Positions 7,585 to 18,062 of a stretch of 64,000 nt of DNA are shown one piece after another; the first letter of the stretch is position 1, and each line of letters begins with the position of its first letter. Origin of the DNA: Janthinobacterium silvisoli. Its GTDB lineage: Bacteria > Pseudomonadota > Gammaproteobacteria > Burkholderiales > Burkholderiaceae_D. The notes below the pieces were generated by a model. The model saw only the letters and a program-made list of their open reading frames with translations, made no database searches and was not told the DNA's origin. The DNA is taken from NCBI RefSeq assembly GCF_014200725.1, contig NZ_JACHCL010000006.1:186001-250000 (forward strand), in the 5' to 3' direction. The position numbers and the translations under genes are program-made.

Positions 7585-9564
7585 ATGTTTTCCTCGCTAG
7601 AACTGACCCTGATGCTACTCGGCAGCGCCGTACTGGGCGTGGTCGCTTTCAGAATGTTGCATTTGCCACCCATGCTGGGCTACCTGGCCGTCGGCATCGT
7701 GATCGGCCCCCACGCGCTGGGCCTGGCGGCCGAAAACGAGGCCAGCCATACTTTGGCAGAGTTCGGCGTCGTCTTCCTGATGTTTTCCATCGGACTCGAA
7801 TTCTCGCTCCCCAAGTTTCTCGCCATGCGGCGCATCGTGTTTGGCCTGGGGATGGCGCAGGTGGTCACCACCATAGTCGCCACCGTCATCTTCGGCTGGA
7901 TCGTGGAACGTACCCTGTCGGCCTATATCCAGATGAGCTGGCAAGCGGCGTTTGCCCTGGGCGGCGCGCTGGCCATGTCGTCGACCGCCATTGTCTCGAA
8001 AATGCTGACGGAACGGCTGGAACTGGAAAGCGAACACGGGCGCAAGATCATCGGCATCCTGCTGTTCCAGGATCTGGCCGTGGTGCCGCTGCTGATCCTG
8101 ATTCCCGCCCTGACCCGCGATTCCGAAACCCTGGCCGAAACCCTGCTGTGGGCAGGCGGCAAGGCGCTGATCGTGCTGATCATGCTGCTGTTCATCGGCC
8201 AGAAACTGGTGCGTGGCTGGCTGACCATCGTGGCCAAGCGCCGCTCGCAAGAGCTGTTCATGCTCAACCTGCTATTGATCACCCTGGGCGCAGCCTGGAT
8301 CACCGAGCGGGCCGGCCTGTCGCTGGCCCTGGGCGCTTTTGTGGCTGGCATGTTGATTTCCGAGACGGAATTCAAGCACCAGGTGGAAGAAGACATCAAA
8401 CCGTTCCGCGACGTGCTGCTGGGGCTATTCTTCATTACCGTCGGCATGCTGCTCAATATCCGCGTGGTGGTGGACAATTGGGCGCTGGTCTTGCTGCTAC
8501 TGTGCGTCCCCGTGCTATTGAAATTCGCCCTGATCACGGGCCTGGCCAAGCTGTTCGGCTCATCGACCGGTGTATCGATGCGTACAGGCCTGGCGCTGGC
8601 CCAGGCCGGCGAATTCGGTTTTGTACTGCTGAACCTGGCCGGCGGCATCAAACTGATGGACCCGTTCGTGGTGCAAGTGGTGCTGGCGGCGATGGTGCTG
8701 TCGATGCTGGTGGCGCCATTGATTATCGCCAAATCGGACGCGATCGTCATGAAACTGGCCGCCAACGACTGGATGATGCAATCGCTGGCCCTGACCAAGA
8801 TCGCCACGCGCACGATGGCGGCGCAGCAGCACGTGCTGATCGCCGGCTTTGGGCGCAGCGGGCAAAGCCTGGCGACCTTGCTGACGGAAGAACACATCGA
8901 ATACCACGCGCTGGACCTGGACCCGGAACGGGTGCAGGAAGCGCAGCTGGCCGGCGCCCATGTGTCCTATGGCGATGCGGGCCGGCGCGAAAGCCTGGTG
9001 GCGGCCGGTATTTACCGGGCCAGTGCAGTCGTGATTACCTATGCCAATACGCCGGCCGCTTTGAAACTGCTGCACCTGCTCAATGACATGGCGCCCACCG
9101 TGCCCGTGATTGTGCGCAGCTATGATGATAGCGACCTCGACCAGTTACGCGATGCGGGCGCGGCCGAAGTGGTGCCGGAATTGATGGAAGGCAGTCTGAT
9201 GCTGGCCTCGCATGCGCTGATCATGATGGGCGTGCCGTTGCGGCGCGTGGTGCACCGCGTGCAGGCGGCGCGCGAAGAGCGCTACGCCTCCCTGCGCGGC
9301 TATTTCCATGGCACCAGCGACGCAGGCGACGATGCCGACTTGGAACGTTTGCATACGGTAACGGTCAACGATGGCGCGCAGTGCGTGGGATTGCCGCTCA
9401 GCACAGTGGACGTGGCTGCCTGCGGCGCTGCGGTGACAGCCATCCGCCGCGGACGGGGCCGGCTCGACATCACGCCCGAGACACAGTTGGCCGTCGGCGA
9501 CGTAGTGGTGCTGCGCGGCAGCGCCGATGCGGTGGCGAAGGCGGAAAACCTGTTGCTACGCTGA
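7585..9564 (+). CDS. CPA2-family (Kef-type) cation:proton antiporter with RCK domains
   Basis: Members of this family exchange K+ or Na+ for protons and are gated by nucleotide-binding RCK domains. The first 390 or so residues are very hydrophobic with about 12 predicted membrane segments, including the family pattern GLEFSLPKFLAMRR and FQDLAVVPLL. A TrkA-N Rossmann fold follows (VLIAGFGRSGQSLATLL, then HALDLDPERVQEA and YGDAGR). The end (about 585-659) is a TrkA-C domain. The layout matches KefB/KefC and YbaL relatives. I see no KefF/KefG-type partner nearby, so glutathione gating is not shown. The gene is divergent from kdsD and convergent with a diguanylate cyclase gene 5 bp away. Confidence 0.85.
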   Translation: MFSSLELTLMLLGSAVLGVVAFRMLHLPPMLGYLAVGIVIGPHALGLAAENEASHTLAEFGVVFLMFSIGLEFSLPKFLAMRRIVFGLGMAQVVTTIVATVIFGWIVERTLSAYIQMSWQAAFALGGALAMSSTAIVSKMLTERLELESEHGRKIIGILLFQDLAVVPLLILIPALTRDSETLAETLLWAGGKALIVLIMLLFIGQKLVRGWLTIVAKRRSQELFMLNLLLITLGAAWITERAGLSLALGAFVAGMLISETEFKHQVEEDIKPFRDVLLGLFFITVGMLLNIRVVVDNWALVLLLLCVPVLLKFALITGLAKLFGSSTGVSMRTGLALAQAGEFGFVLLNLAGGIKLMDPFVVQVVLAAMVLSMLVAPLIIAKSDAIVMKLAANDWMMQSLALTKIATRTMAAQQHVLIAGFGRSGQSLATLLTEEHIEYHALDLDPERVQEAQLAGAHVSYGDAGRRESLVAAGIYRASAVVITYANTPAALKLLHLLNDMAPTVPVIVRSYDDSDLDQLRDAGAAEVVPELMEGSLMLASHALIMMGVPLRRVVHRVQAAREERYASLRGYFHGTSDAGDDADLERLHTVTVNDGAQCVGLPLSTVDVAACGAAVTAIRRGRGRLDITPETQLAVGDVVVLRGSADAVAKAENLLLR

Positions 9565-9569
9565 GGCCA

Positions 9570-10784
9570 TCATGAAATCGGCGCCTGCCAGCTGACCACC
9601 TGGTTGCGGCCCTTGGCCTTGGCCTGGTACAGGGCCAGGTCGGCATTGGCTACCAGTTGCTGGGCAACCGTTTCCATCGGCTGCAAGATCGCTTCCCCAT
9701 CGAGACTGGCCACGCCGATCGAGACACTGACCCAGGTTTCCGTACCACCGGGCAAGTCGAACATGGTGTCGGCAATGCTGGCGCGGATGCGTTCGGCCAC
9801 GAAGGTGGCGCTATCGAGGTCCGCATCGATCAGCAGCACGACGAATTCCTCGCCACCAAAACGCCCCAGCGCATCGGAACGCCGCAATTCGTGACGGATA
9901 CGCGCCGCTACCTCGCGCAATACTTCATCGCCGCCCTGGTGGCCATGCGTGTCATTGACCAGCTTGAAGTGGTCAATATCGATATACATACAGGAAATAA
10001 AATAATTCTGGCGGCGCGCGCGCGCAATCTCTTCCAGCAGGCGCCGGTCGATATAGCGGCGGTTGTAGACGCCCGTCAGCGAATCGGTCAAGCCGATGTA
10101 TTTCAGCATTTCATTGCTGATCACGTTTTCCAGGCAGATGGCGATAATCGAGGCCATGTGCTTGATGAAATCCGTGCCCAGCGCGGGCGTAAAACGCGTC
10201 ACGTCGCTGCTGGCCAGGTTCAGGCTGCCGATCAATCGCTTGTTGCGCAGCAAGGGTACCAGCGCCACGCTGCACAAAGGCACCCCTGCGCCAGGAAAGC
10301 GCTTGCCGTGCAGCTCGGTATCGAAAGCCCCCAGCAACGGTAGCGGCGGCAAGGCAGGCTCTCCTTCCAGCGTGGGCGCTGGCGGTGCAAAACCCAGTTC
10401 AGCCGGTTCATGCACAAACAGCAATTGCGGAAAGATGCTGAAATCGACGCCCAGCTTTTCCATCACCAGCAAGATATCGTCTTCCTCGTCGAGCAGGCTC
10501 AGGGTCACGCCATCGAGGTCGGAAATCTCGGGCAAGGTGCGGAAAATCGTGCCGATCAGTTCGGGAAAGGTGGACGCGCCCACAATTTCCAGGTCAAACG
10601 CCTGGTGCCGGCACATGATGTCGTGGTTGCGCTCGACCTGTTCCAGCAGCAAGGCCATGCGTGCGCGTAAAGTCTGGTTTTCGGCTTCGAGGCTGCTCAG
10701 CTGTTGCTGCAATGATTGCTGCAATTGTTGCGGCTCAGCATCATCTGCAGCCTGGCCTGGCACTGGCGAACTCGGTTGATTCAT
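9570..10784 (-). CDS. Diguanylate cyclase with N-terminal coiled coil and DUF484/GAF-like sensor
   Basis: This protein makes the second messenger c-di-GMP. The N-terminus is Pro/Gln-rich with a short coiled coil (LQQSLQQQLSSLEAENQTLRARM). A DUF484/GAF-like region follows (about 40-220). The C-terminal GGDEF domain has the active motif GGEEF (about 310-314) in RFGGEEFVVLL. An intact inhibitory site RRSD lies five residues before it, so product feedback is likely. No signal peptide or membrane segment is visible, so it should be cytoplasmic. I chose the ATG at 10784; a GTG at 10793 is also open. The ligand of the sensor part is unknown. Confidence 0.88.
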   Translation of the reverse strand: MNQPSSPVPGQAADDAEPQQLQQSLQQQLSSLEAENQTLRARMALLLEQVERNHDIMCRHQAFDLEIVGASTFPELIGTIFRTLPEISDLDGVTLSLLDEEDDILLVMEKLGVDFSIFPQLLFVHEPAELGFAPPAPTLEGEPALPPLPLLGAFDTELHGKRFPGAGVPLCSVALVPLLRNKRLIGSLNLASSDVTRFTPALGTDFIKHMASIIAICLENVISNEMLKYIGLTDSLTGVYNRRYIDRRLLEEIARARRQNYFISCMYIDIDHFKLVNDTHGHQGGDEVLREVAARIRHELRRSDALGRFGGEEFVVLLIDADLDSATFVAERIRASIADTMFDLPGGTETWVSVSIGVASLDGEAILQPMETVAQQLVANADLALYQAKAKGRNQVVSWQAPIS

Positions 10785-10820
10785 CTCAAACACCTCAAAC
10801 CCTTCTGTGCAGGCGCGGCA

Positions 10821-11672
10821 CTAAAATGCCAGTTCGAAACCGACTTCCTGGCCCACGACGATGCGCTCATCGCCGCCCTCGGTGACGATGGCGTTCATGC
10901 CGAAGCAGACCGCACCATCGAGCTCAGGCTTGGCTCGGTAACCCTGCATGACATCGAGCGGATCGGGGCCCGGCACACCCGTGGCCTGGTCGACAGAAGG
11001 TATCGGGCAGCGCGAGCACGGTTTGACGGGTTTCAGTACGGTGGCGCCAAATTGCAGGAAGTCTGCATAATCTTCCTCGAAGGCGCCGATATCGCCGATC
11101 ACCAGGTTAGGCCGGAAACGGTCCATCGGCAGCGGCGTACGGCCGGCGGCGCGCAATTTTTCATTGACGTCGTCGAGTGAAGCGGCGCCCGCGATCAGCA
11201 CCGGGTAGCCATCGGCAAACATGGTCGAAGCGGCAACACCAGCTGTCCACTTGGTGCTGGTGGCGCGCACCACGTCCGGGTGGAAGCGCACCAGCCGGCA
11301 CGGCACGCCGATAGCGTTTGAAAACCAGGTGGCCGTCACTTCATCGCAATCATAGGCGCGTAGCGTATCGTCCCACACTTGCACTTCCAGGGTGGGCGCC
11401 AGTTGCGGGTGGGGCAAGCCCAGTTCCACTTCCAGGCACAACATGCCCGGCGCGCGCAGTTCCAGGGTCGTCGCCTTGATGCGCGGCACGATCAGCGCCA
11501 TGCGCGGATGTTCGCGCTGGGTCAGGAAATGGCCCTGTGTATCGACCACCATCCATTCCCGGTCATACACGTGCTCGCTCATCAGGCCTGAACGCGTCAG
11601 GACCGCCTCGCGCAAGCTGATGCCGGCGCAGGACTTGATCGGATAGAGGGTGATGTCGGACAGGAAGGCCAT
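10821..11672 (-). CDS. MOSC domain protein (YcbX-like)
   Basis: MOSC proteins bind the molybdenum cofactor through a conserved cysteine and, in the YcbX/mARC group, reduce N-hydroxylated compounds. The N-terminal beta-barrel domain begins ITLYPIKSCAGISLREA and the MOSC domain carries RFRPNLVI and PCSRCPIPSVDQ, in which the family cysteine is expected. Length is 283 residues. I chose the ATG at 11672 because similarity starts right after it. E. coli YcbX has an extra C-terminal ferredoxin domain; none is present, so electrons must come from a separate partner. Confidence 0.88.
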   Translation of the reverse strand: MAFLSDITLYPIKSCAGISLREAVLTRSGLMSEHVYDREWMVVDTQGHFLTQREHPRMALIVPRIKATTLELRAPGMLCLEVELGLPHPQLAPTLEVQVWDDTLRAYDCDEVTATWFSNAIGVPCRLVRFHPDVVRATSTKWTAGVAASTMFADGYPVLIAGAASLDDVNEKLRAAGRTPLPMDRFRPNLVIGDIGAFEEDYADFLQFGATVLKPVKPCSRCPIPSVDQATGVPGPDPLDVMQGYRAKPELDGAVCFGMNAIVTEGGDERIVVGQEVGFELAF

Positions 11673-11793
11673 GTGACACGGGGCAGTGCCGCAGCGTCTG
11701 CCAATGAATTGTTCAAGGGCGAAGTATGGCAGCAAAGCAGGCCAGCGTAAATCTGCCTGATGAGGCAGAGGGGCCGCTGGCCTGACAAATACG

Positions 11794-12888
11794 TCAATAT
11801 GTGTAGAAAATACGCTGGATCTCTTGCGTACTGTTGGTTTTTGTCAAAGCCAGCATCAGCAGGATGCGGGCTTTTTGCGGGTTCAGGGTATCGGACACCA
11901 CACTATCGAGCTCATCATCATTGGCTTCGCCATTGCGCGCCACGATGCCCTGGCCGACGCGGCTGGCGCGCACGATCAGCACGCCTTTTTGACGCGCTTC
12001 GATCAAGGCTGGCTTGATTTGTGCAGCCACGCTGCCATCGCCCACGCCCGCGTGGATAATGCCCTTGGCGCCGGCGGCGATAAAGGCGTCGATGGCCACG
12101 CGGTTCATATTGGCATAGCCATACACGATGTCCACTTGCGGCAGGGAATCAAGTTTGCTGATATCGAATTCGCTATCCGCCGTATGCTTGCGCGTGGACT
12201 GGCGATAGAAAAACGGTTTGCTGCCCTGGATATAGCCCAGCATGCCCAGTTCGGTCGACTTGAAAGTGTCCGTGGTCGAGGTATTCGTTTTCGTCACTTC
12301 GCGCGCTGCATTGATCTGGTCATTCAAAGCTACCAGCACGCCCTTGCCCACGGCTTCCTTGCTGCCAGCCAACAACACGGCGTTGTACAGATTGATGGGG
12401 CCGTCAGCCGAAATGGCCGTCGATGGACGCATGGCGCCCACCACCACTACCGGTTTGTTGCTTTTTACGGTCAGGTCCAGGAAATAGGCGGTTTCTTCGA
12501 TGGTGTCGGTGCCGTGCGTCACGACCACGCCATCGACGTCTGGCGAGGCCAGCAGTACATTGATGCGCTTGGCCAACACCAGCCAGTGTTCATTGCCCAT
12601 GCTTTCGCTGGCGATCTGGAATACTTGCTCGCCTTTCACATTGGCAACCTTCTTCAATTCCGGCACGGCTGCGATCAAGCGGTCGACTCCCACCGTGGCC
12701 GAGGTATAACCCACCGTGGTGGTGCTGTCGGCGCCGCTACCGGCGATGGTGCCGCCCGTGGCCAGGATCACCACATTGGGCAATTTGGCGGCGACCGCTT
12801 CGGCGCGCGCAGGCGCCGTGGCGACAAAACTGATCAGCACAGTGGCCAGCATCAGCTGCGCGCACGATTGGAATTTGCGTAAAAACAT
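11794..12888 (-). CDS. ansB: Periplasmic type II L-asparaginase
   Basis: Type II asparaginase hydrolyses L-asparagine (and often glutamine) to aspartate and ammonia in the periplasm. The 364-residue protein has a signal peptide ending near APARAEA, then the first catalytic motif ATGGTIAGSG with the nucleophile threonine and the second motif VVTHGTDTIEETAYFL. Length and order of motifs fit AnsB. Some relatives prefer glutamine (glutaminase-asparaginase), which the sequence alone does not decide. The gene stands alone between the MOSC gene and ychF. Confidence 0.93.
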   Translation of the reverse strand: MFLRKFQSCAQLMLATVLISFVATAPARAEAVAAKLPNVVILATGGTIAGSGADSTTTVGYTSATVGVDRLIAAVPELKKVANVKGEQVFQIASESMGNEHWLVLAKRINVLLASPDVDGVVVTHGTDTIEETAYFLDLTVKSNKPVVVVGAMRPSTAISADGPINLYNAVLLAGSKEAVGKGVLVALNDQINAAREVTKTNTSTTDTFKSTELGMLGYIQGSKPFFYRQSTRKHTADSEFDISKLDSLPQVDIVYGYANMNRVAIDAFIAAGAKGIIHAGVGDGSVAAQIKPALIEARQKGVLIVRASRVGQGIVARNGEANDDELDSVVSDTLNPQKARILLMLALTKTNSTQEIQRIFYTY

Positions 12889-13070
12889 GGTGCTCCTGTT
12901 GATTGATATGGCAAAGATAACAAAGTCGTGGGCAAATTATATGTCATCCATGGCAAGGCAAATCCTAATTTGCCCGTACTGTGCAAACGTGTGCCTGTGA
13001 CACTCGGCTGCAGTTGCGCATGGCGGCAGAGCAAGTATGAAGTACTCCCGGAGCAAGCTTACAGGCAATA

Positions 13071-13094
13071 AAAAACCCGCCGTAGCGGGTTTTT
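13071..13094. terminator. Intrinsic terminator after ychF
   Basis: AAAAACCCGC (13071-13080), loop CGTA and GCGGGTTTTT (13085-13094) form a strong stem. Its A/T flanks allow function on either strand. It lies 30 bp beyond the ychF stop. Confidence 0.85.
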
Positions 13095-13124
13095 CTTGAA
13101 GCGGATAATCGCTGGCGATCAGAC

Positions 13125-14216
13125 TTAGACGTTAAACAGGAAGTTCAGCACGTCGCCATCCTTGACGATGTATTCCTTGCCTTCAGCGCGCATCTTGCCC
13201 ACTTCCTTGGCGCCGGCTTCGCCCTTGAAGGCGATGTAGTCGTCATAAGCGATGGTTTGGGCGCGGATGAAGCCGCGTTCGAAGTCGGTGTGGATCACGC
13301 CGGCTGCTTGTGGCGCGGTTGCGCCGACCGGCACGGTCCAGGCGCGCACTTCCTTCACGCCTGCGGTGAAGTAAGTTTGCAGGCCCAGCAGTTTGTAGCC
13401 GGCGCGGATCAAGCGGTCCAGGCCTGGCTCTTCCATGCCCATGTCGGCCAGGAAAGCTTCCTTGTCCGCATCGTCCAGGTCGGCGATTTCCGCTTCCAAT
13501 GCCGCGCAGATGGCGACGATAGGGGCGTTTTGCGATTTCGCGTATTCGGTCAGCTGGTCCAGCAGCGGGTTGTTGGTGAAACCCGTGTCCGATACGTTGG
13601 CCACGAACATGGCTGGCTTGGCCGTGATCAGGCACAAAGGCTTGATCAGTTCCATTTCGTCGGCATCCAGGCCCATGGCGCGCACTGGCTTGGCGTCGTT
13701 CAGGTAAGGCATCATGCGTTCCATGATGGCAACCAGCTTGGCAGCGTCCTTGTCGCCCGAACGGGCTTTCTTGTTTTCGCGGTGAATGGCTTTTTCCACG
13801 GTGCCCATGTCGGCCAGGGCCAGTTCGGTCTGGATGACTTCGATATCGTCGAGCGGGCTGATCTTGCCAGCCACGTGGATCACATTGTCATCTTCGAAGC
13901 AGCGCACCACGTTGACGATGGCGTCCGTTTCGCGGATGTGCGACAGGAACTGGTTGCCCAGGCCCTCGCCTTTCGACGCGCCAGCTACCAGGCCGGCGAT
14001 GTCGACGAATTCAACGATGGCGTTGACCATGCGTTCCGGTTTGACGATGGCAGCGAGCGCATCCATGCGTGGATCCGGCACTTCAACCACGCCGACGTTA
14101 GGCTCGATGGTGCAGAACGGATAGTTTTCAGCCGGGATGCCGGCTTTCGTCAGTGCATTGAACAGGGTGGACTTGCCGACGTTCGGCAAGCCGACGATAC
14201 CGCATTGGAGACTCAT
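13125..14216 (-). CDS. ychF: Redox-regulated ATPase YchF (Obg-like)
   Basis: YchF is an Obg-family P-loop protein that prefers ATP over GTP, binds ribosomes and is linked to oxidative stress. The 363-residue sequence starts [25 protein letters not shown] (G1) and has [20 protein letters not shown] (G3). The altered G4 region is consistent with ATP preference. The C-terminal TGS domain ends [19 protein letters not shown], as in all YchF proteins. It follows pth on the same strand, the common order pth-ychF. Confidence 0.97.
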   Translation of the reverse strand: MSLQCGIVGLPNVGKSTLFNALTKAGIPAENYPFCTIEPNVGVVEVPDPRMDALAAIVKPERMVNAIVEFVDIAGLVAGASKGEGLGNQFLSHIRETDAIVNVVRCFEDDNVIHVAGKISPLDDIEVIQTELALADMGTVEKAIHRENKKARSGDKDAAKLVAIMERMMPYLNDAKPVRAMGLDADEMELIKPLCLITAKPAMFVANVSDTGFTNNPLLDQLTEYAKSQNAPIVAICAALEAEIADLDDADKEAFLADMGMEEPGLDRLIRAGYKLLGLQTYFTAGVKEVRAWTVPVGATAPQAAGVIHTDFERGFIRAQTIAYDDYIAFKGEAGAKEVGKMRAEGKEYIVKDGDVLNFLFNV

Positions 14217-14428
14217 GAAAAACCTTTAATAATCAAAGCACATGGCGCCGTTGATCGGCGTGCTTGCCGTGCTGTTAGGGAAAACGGGGCGTACGCTCAT
14301 CGTTTTCCGGGGATGGTGCATAGGATGCATATCAGGCGTCCATTGTACCCTTGCTATGCGTGCGACAAAAGCCTGATGATAGGCAAGTAGCGCCAACGCA
14401 GGCGCATCTTGCTGGTATCAGACCGGTA

Positions 14429-15013
14429 TCAGGCCGTATGCAGCTTCATCGTCGCTGCTTCAAACTTGCCTTCAACAATCTGCGGCATGACTTGCAAGGA
14501 CTTCTCGATAGCCTGGTCGATCAGGTCCTGGTCTTCGCGGCGCGGACGGTGCAGTACGAAATCGGCCACTTGTTGCTGCAGGCTCAGGCTGCGCGGATGG
14601 CCAATGCCCAGGCGCAAGCGCCAGTAATCCTGCGTGCCCAGCGCGGCCGTGATGTCTTTCAGACCATTATGGCCACCGGCCGAACCGCCTTTTTTCAGGC
14701 GCGCGATGCCGGGCATCAAGTCCAGTTCATCATGCACCACCAGCACCTCGTCGGCGGCAATCTTGAAGAAGCGCGCCAGGGCGCCCACGGACTGGCCCGA
14801 ACGGTTCATGAAAGTCAGTGGTTCAAGCAGCCAGACTTCGTTGCCGCCGATGGAGGTCTTGGCCAGCATGGCGTTGTAGCGCGAATCGCGCTGCAAGCGG
14901 GTGCCGGGCAAGCTGTTGGCAAGATTGTCCACCAGCCAGAAGCCGGCGTTATGGCGGGTTTGTTCGTATTCGGGGCCGGGATTACCGAGACCGACGATCA
15001 GGCGTATGGGCAT
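14429..15013 (-). CDS. pth: Peptidyl-tRNA hydrolase
   Basis: Pth releases tRNA from peptidyl-tRNA dropped by ribosomes. The 194-residue protein starts [25 protein letters not shown], with the catalytic histidine in TRHNAGF. It also shows [15 protein letters not shown] and [26 protein letters not shown], all family signatures. It is preceded by rplY and followed by ychF in the conserved ispE-tRNA-prs-rplY-pth-ychF block. Confidence 0.97.
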   Translation of the reverse strand: MPIRLIVGLGNPGPEYEQTRHNAGFWLVDNLANSLPGTRLQRDSRYNAMLAKTSIGGNEVWLLEPLTFMNRSGQSVGALARFFKIAADEVLVVHDELDLMPGIARLKKGGSAGGHNGLKDITAALGTQDYWRLRLGIGHPRSLSLQQQVADFVLHRPRREDQDLIDQAIEKSLQVMPQIVEGKFEAATMKLHTA

Positions 15014-15071
15014 GATGTTGTCTGCAATGAAAATTTATCGATGAAAACATTATCGGTGATAACAGGCAGAA

Positions 15072-15105
15072 AAAAACCCGTCCGGTGTGAACCTGACGGG
15101 TTTTT
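15072..15105. terminator. Hairpin between rplY and pth
   Basis: AAAAACCCGTC (15072-15082) pairs with GACGGGTTTTT (15095-15105) around a 12-base loop. It lies just after the rplY stop on the minus strand and can limit read-through into pth. Confidence 0.75.
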
Positions 15106-15138
15106 CCTTACCACAACCGCATTGCTGCGGCGGCGATA

Positions 15139-15744
15139 TTACTTCTTGTCGGCTTCAGCAGCAGCTTCGGCTTCAGCAGCAACGTGGCCAGCTGGTACCG
15201 ATGCGGTAGCGATGGTCAGGTTGTTGCCGTGGGTAACTGCGGTCACGCCAGCTGGCAGAACCAGGTCGCCGACGTGCAGCGAGTGACCAACGTCGATGTT
15301 CGACAGGTCAACGGTGATGAATTCTGGCAGCTGGCCTGGCAGGCAAGCTACTTCGATTTCGTTGGCAACGTGGCTGATGGTTGCGCCGTGCAGTTTGACT
15401 GCTGGGGAAACGTCAGCGTTTGCGAAGTGCAGAGCAACTTTCACGTGGATAGGTTGCGATGCGTCAACGCGTTGGAAGTCAGCGTGCAGAACCAGTTGTT
15501 TGTATGCGTGGACTTGGAAGTCGCGCAGCAGAACTTGTTGCGAAACGCCGTCGATTTCCAGATCCAGGATCGACGAGTGGAAAACTTCTTTTTTCAGCGC
15601 GTGGTACAGGGCGTTGTGATCCAGCGAGATCAGCACTGGGGCTTCAGCGCCGCCGTAAACGATACCAGGGGTTTGGCCGGAAGTGCGCAGGCGGCGGCTC
15701 GCTCCGGAACCTTGCAATTCGCGTTTAAATGCGATAACTTTCAT
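15139..15744 (-). CDS. rplY: 50S ribosomal protein L25 / general stress protein Ctc
   Basis: L25 binds 5S rRNA. This is the long two-domain Ctc form of 201 residues: an N-terminal L25 domain ([20 protein letters not shown], then TPGIVYGG) and a C-terminal beta domain. The end is an Ala/Glu-rich tail ([13 protein letters not shown]). The start at 15744 gives the family N-terminus; eight residues of open frame upstream have no similarity. It lies between prs and pth. Confidence 0.96.
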   Translation of the reverse strand: MKVIAFKRELQGSGASRRLRTSGQTPGIVYGGAEAPVLISLDHNALYHALKKEVFHSSILDLEIDGVSQQVLLRDFQVHAYKQLVLHADFQRVDASQPIHVKVALHFANADVSPAVKLHGATISHVANEIEVACLPGQLPEFITVDLSNIDVGHSLHVGDLVLPAGVTAVTHGNNLTIATASVPAGHVAAEAEAAAEADKK

Positions 15745-15816
15745 GTGAAACTCCAAAAAGAACAAGACTTGCGTCTTGTGTTATGAAGACTCCCGCGACC
15801 AGGAATCTTCGAAAAT

Positions 15817-15832
15817 GGGCGCGGATGCGCCC
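15817..15832 (-). terminator. Terminator-like hairpin between prs and rplY
   Basis: GGGCGC, loop GGAT, GCGCCC. On the minus strand it is followed by ATTTTC. A second, larger stem lies upstream at 15848-15882 (TGCGGCGC pairing with GCGCCGCA). Together they may separate prs and rplY expression. Confidence 0.5.
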
Positions 15833-15908
15833 CGAAAACTAAAACACTGCGGCGCAACAGGCAAAAAGCCGGTCGCGCCGCAGGTGACGTTTGTTACGGT
15901 CTATCGTA

Positions 15909-16859
15909 TCAGTCGATAAACAGGGAGATCACTGAATCACCCTTGATGATGCGTTTGAACGTCTCGGCCAGCAGTGGCGCGCACGTCAATTGACGGATCT
16001 TGCCGCAAGCCAGGGCCGCTTCGGACAGCGGGATCGTATCGGTCACGACCAGCTCATCGAGTGGCGAAGCGATAATACGGTCAATCGCCGGGCCCGACAG
16101 CACTGGGTGGGTGCAATACGCCACCACGGTCTTGGCGCCGCGCTCCTTGAGCACTTCGGCAGCCTTGGTCAGGGTGCCTGCGGTATCGACCATGTCATCC
16201 ATGATCACGCAGTTACGGCCTTCGACTTCACCGATAATGTTCATGACTTCCGACACGTTCGCTTTTGGACGACGCTTGTCGATGATGGCCAGGTCGCAGC
16301 CCAGGCGTTTTGCCAGGGCGCGCGCACGTACCACACCGCCGACGTCCGGCGACACTACCAGCAGATCCTGATAGTTTTTCTTTTGCAAGTCGCCCAGCAA
16401 GATAGGCGATGCGTAAATGTTGTCGACTGGAATATCGAAGAAACCTTGAATCTGGTCAGCGTGCAAGTCCATGATCAGGACGCGCTCGACACCAGCTTCT
16501 TCCAGCATGTTCGCCACTACCTTGGCCGAAATCGCAACACGCGCGGAGCGTGGACGGCGGTCTTGGCGGGCATAGCCGAAATAAGGAATGGCGGCGGTAA
16601 TGCGGCCAGCGGAAGCGCGTTTCAGGGCATCAACCATCAGCATGATTTCCATCAAGCTGTCATTGGTTGGAGCACAGGTGGATTGCAAAACAAAAACATC
16701 CTTGCCGCGCACGTTTTCGTTAATCTCGACCATTACTTCGCCGTCGGAGAATTTCGAAACGTTTGCCTTACCGAGAGGGATGCCGAGATTTTTTGCGACC
16801 CCCTCTGCTAACGCTGGATTCGCGTTGCCGGTAAAAACCATCAGGTTTTCGTAAGCCAT
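15909..16859 (-). CDS. prs: Ribose-phosphate pyrophosphokinase (PRPP synthetase)
   Basis: Prs makes PRPP from ribose 5-phosphate and ATP, feeding nucleotide, histidine and tryptophan synthesis. The 316-residue protein has the class I signatures [13 protein letters not shown], the flexible-loop region [15 protein letters not shown], the divalent-cation site [21 protein letters not shown] and the PRPP loop [13 protein letters not shown]. It follows tRNA-Gln and ispE on the same strand, so it is probably cotranscribed with the tRNA. Confidence 0.97.
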   Translation of the reverse strand: MAYENLMVFTGNANPALAEGVAKNLGIPLGKANVSKFSDGEVMVEINENVRGKDVFVLQSTCAPTNDSLMEIMLMVDALKRASAGRITAAIPYFGYARQDRRPRSARVAISAKVVANMLEEAGVERVLIMDLHADQIQGFFDIPVDNIYASPILLGDLQKKNYQDLLVVSPDVGGVVRARALAKRLGCDLAIIDKRRPKANVSEVMNIIGEVEGRNCVIMDDMVDTAGTLTKAAEVLKERGAKTVVAYCTHPVLSGPAIDRIIASPLDELVVTDTIPLSEAALACGKIRQLTCAPLLAETFKRIIKGDSVISLFID

Positions 16860-16899
16860 GGGAGTCCCAAGAGGTGATAGAGTAGTCTTGAAAGCACTA

Positions 16900-16917
16900 A
16901 CCGGGCAGTAGCCCGGT
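16900..16917 (-). promoter_or_regulatory. Hairpin between tRNA-Gln and prs
   Basis: ACCGGGC (16900-16906), loop AGTA and GCCCGGT (16911-16917). It has no T run, so it is more likely a processing or leader structure of the tRNA-prs transcript than a terminator. Confidence 0.4.
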
Positions 16918-17010
16918 CAGTCTGTGTTTAGCATGGACCGCGTAGCGGATCATGTTTTTGCTTCCCGTACTGGACGCCAACTTCGCATCGACAGACTACG
17001 GTGAAACGGG

Positions 17011-17087
17011 TGGCAGGGGAAGAAGGATTCGAACCTTCGCATGCTGGAATCAAAATCCAGTGCCTTAACCAGCTTGGCGATTCCCCT
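17011..17087 (-). tRNA. tRNA-Gln (anticodon TTG)
   Basis: On the minus strand the acceptor arm AGGGGAA (17087-17081) pairs with TTCCCCT (17021-17015), followed by discriminator G and an encoded CCA (17013-17011). The anticodon arm is CTGGA, loop TTTTGAT, TCCAG, giving anticodon TTG at 17053-17051. The T arm contains GGTTCGAATCC. Its position between ispE and prs is typical for betaproteobacteria. Confidence 0.97.
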
Positions 17088-17165
17088 ACGCAACTGACTG
17101 CTTGCCGTCATGTTGGCCAGTATTATACCGACTATTTTGAAGCTAAGCAAAATCTTTTTTACTCT

Positions 17166-18062
17166 CTACAACACGGCGAGCATCGGGTGGCGGCTCAGCG
17201 CTTTTGCTTTCCAGGCTATCCAGATATCAGGCACATTACTGAGCACTGCATCCGCTTCTTCGCTACTGGAAAACGCGCTAAACACACAAGCACCGGAACC
17301 AGTCATCCTGGCCTCTCCGTAAGCATTCAGCCATTCTACCGCATCTGCTACCGGCTTGAAAAGACTGCTTGCTACTTGCTGTAAATCGTTTTTACCAAAC
17401 CCGCTCACGCTGTTACTTTTTGTGAGGTGCCTGGAAAAGTCCGCTATTGTGACGGGTTCGCTATCCCTCGTCAAGCCTTCTGCAGAAAAAATTGCAGCAG
17501 TAGGAACTTGCACGCCCGGCTCGATCACCACATACCAGCAATCAGGCGTGGTGACGGGCTGCAAGGCTTCCCCCACGCCTTCGGCAAAAGCGTTTTCGCC
17601 AAAGATGAAAAACGGGATATCGGCGCCCAGCGGCAAGCCCAGCGCCATCAATTCTTCGCGCGTCAACCCGGCTTGCCACAGGCGGTTCAAGGCCATCAGG
17701 GCCGTGGCCGCGTCGGAGGAACCGCCACCGAGGCCGCCGCCCATGGGCAAGACCTTGTCGATGGCGATATCGACGCCGCGCGGCAAGGCGCCCGTGCGGT
17801 GCAGCACTTCGGCCTGCAACAGCTTGGCGGCGCGGATGATCAAGTCCTGCTCTTCGGGCACGCCAGGCAAGATGGTGGTGCGGCGGATCAGCTGATCGCC
17901 GCGCAGGGCAAAGTGCAAGGTATCGCCATGATCGACCAGCTGGAATACCGTTTGCAGCAAATGGTAGCCATCATCGCGGCGGCCGTTGATGTGCAAAAAG
18001 AGATTCAGCTTGGCGGGAGCCGGGCAATTATTCAAAGAAGTGAGCAGGGAAGTGGGTGTCAT
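17166..18062 (-). CDS. ispE: 4-diphosphocytidyl-2-C-methyl-D-erythritol kinase IspE
   Basis: IspE phosphorylates CDP-methylerythritol in the MEP isoprenoid pathway. GHMP-kinase signatures are visible: [22 protein letters not shown] near the N-terminus, [16 protein letters not shown] as the ATP loop, and [12 protein letters not shown] near the C-terminus. The 298-residue form starts at the ATG at 18062, which overlaps the lolB stop by four bases (ATGA). The longer open frame upstream runs through lolB in another frame and is not real coding. Confidence 0.96.
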   Translation of the reverse strand: MTPTSLLTSLNNCPAPAKLNLFLHINGRRDDGYHLLQTVFQLVDHGDTLHFALRGDQLIRRTTILPGVPEEQDLIIRAAKLLQAEVLHRTGALPRGVDIAIDKVLPMGGGLGGGSSDAATALMALNRLWQAGLTREELMALGLPLGADIPFFIFGENAFAEGVGEALQPVTTPDCWYVVIEPGVQVPTAAIFSAEGLTRDSEPVTIADFSRHLTKSNSVSGFGKNDLQQVASSLFKPVADAVEWLNAYGEARMTGSGACVFSAFSSSEEADAVLSNVPDIWIAWKAKALSRHPMLAVL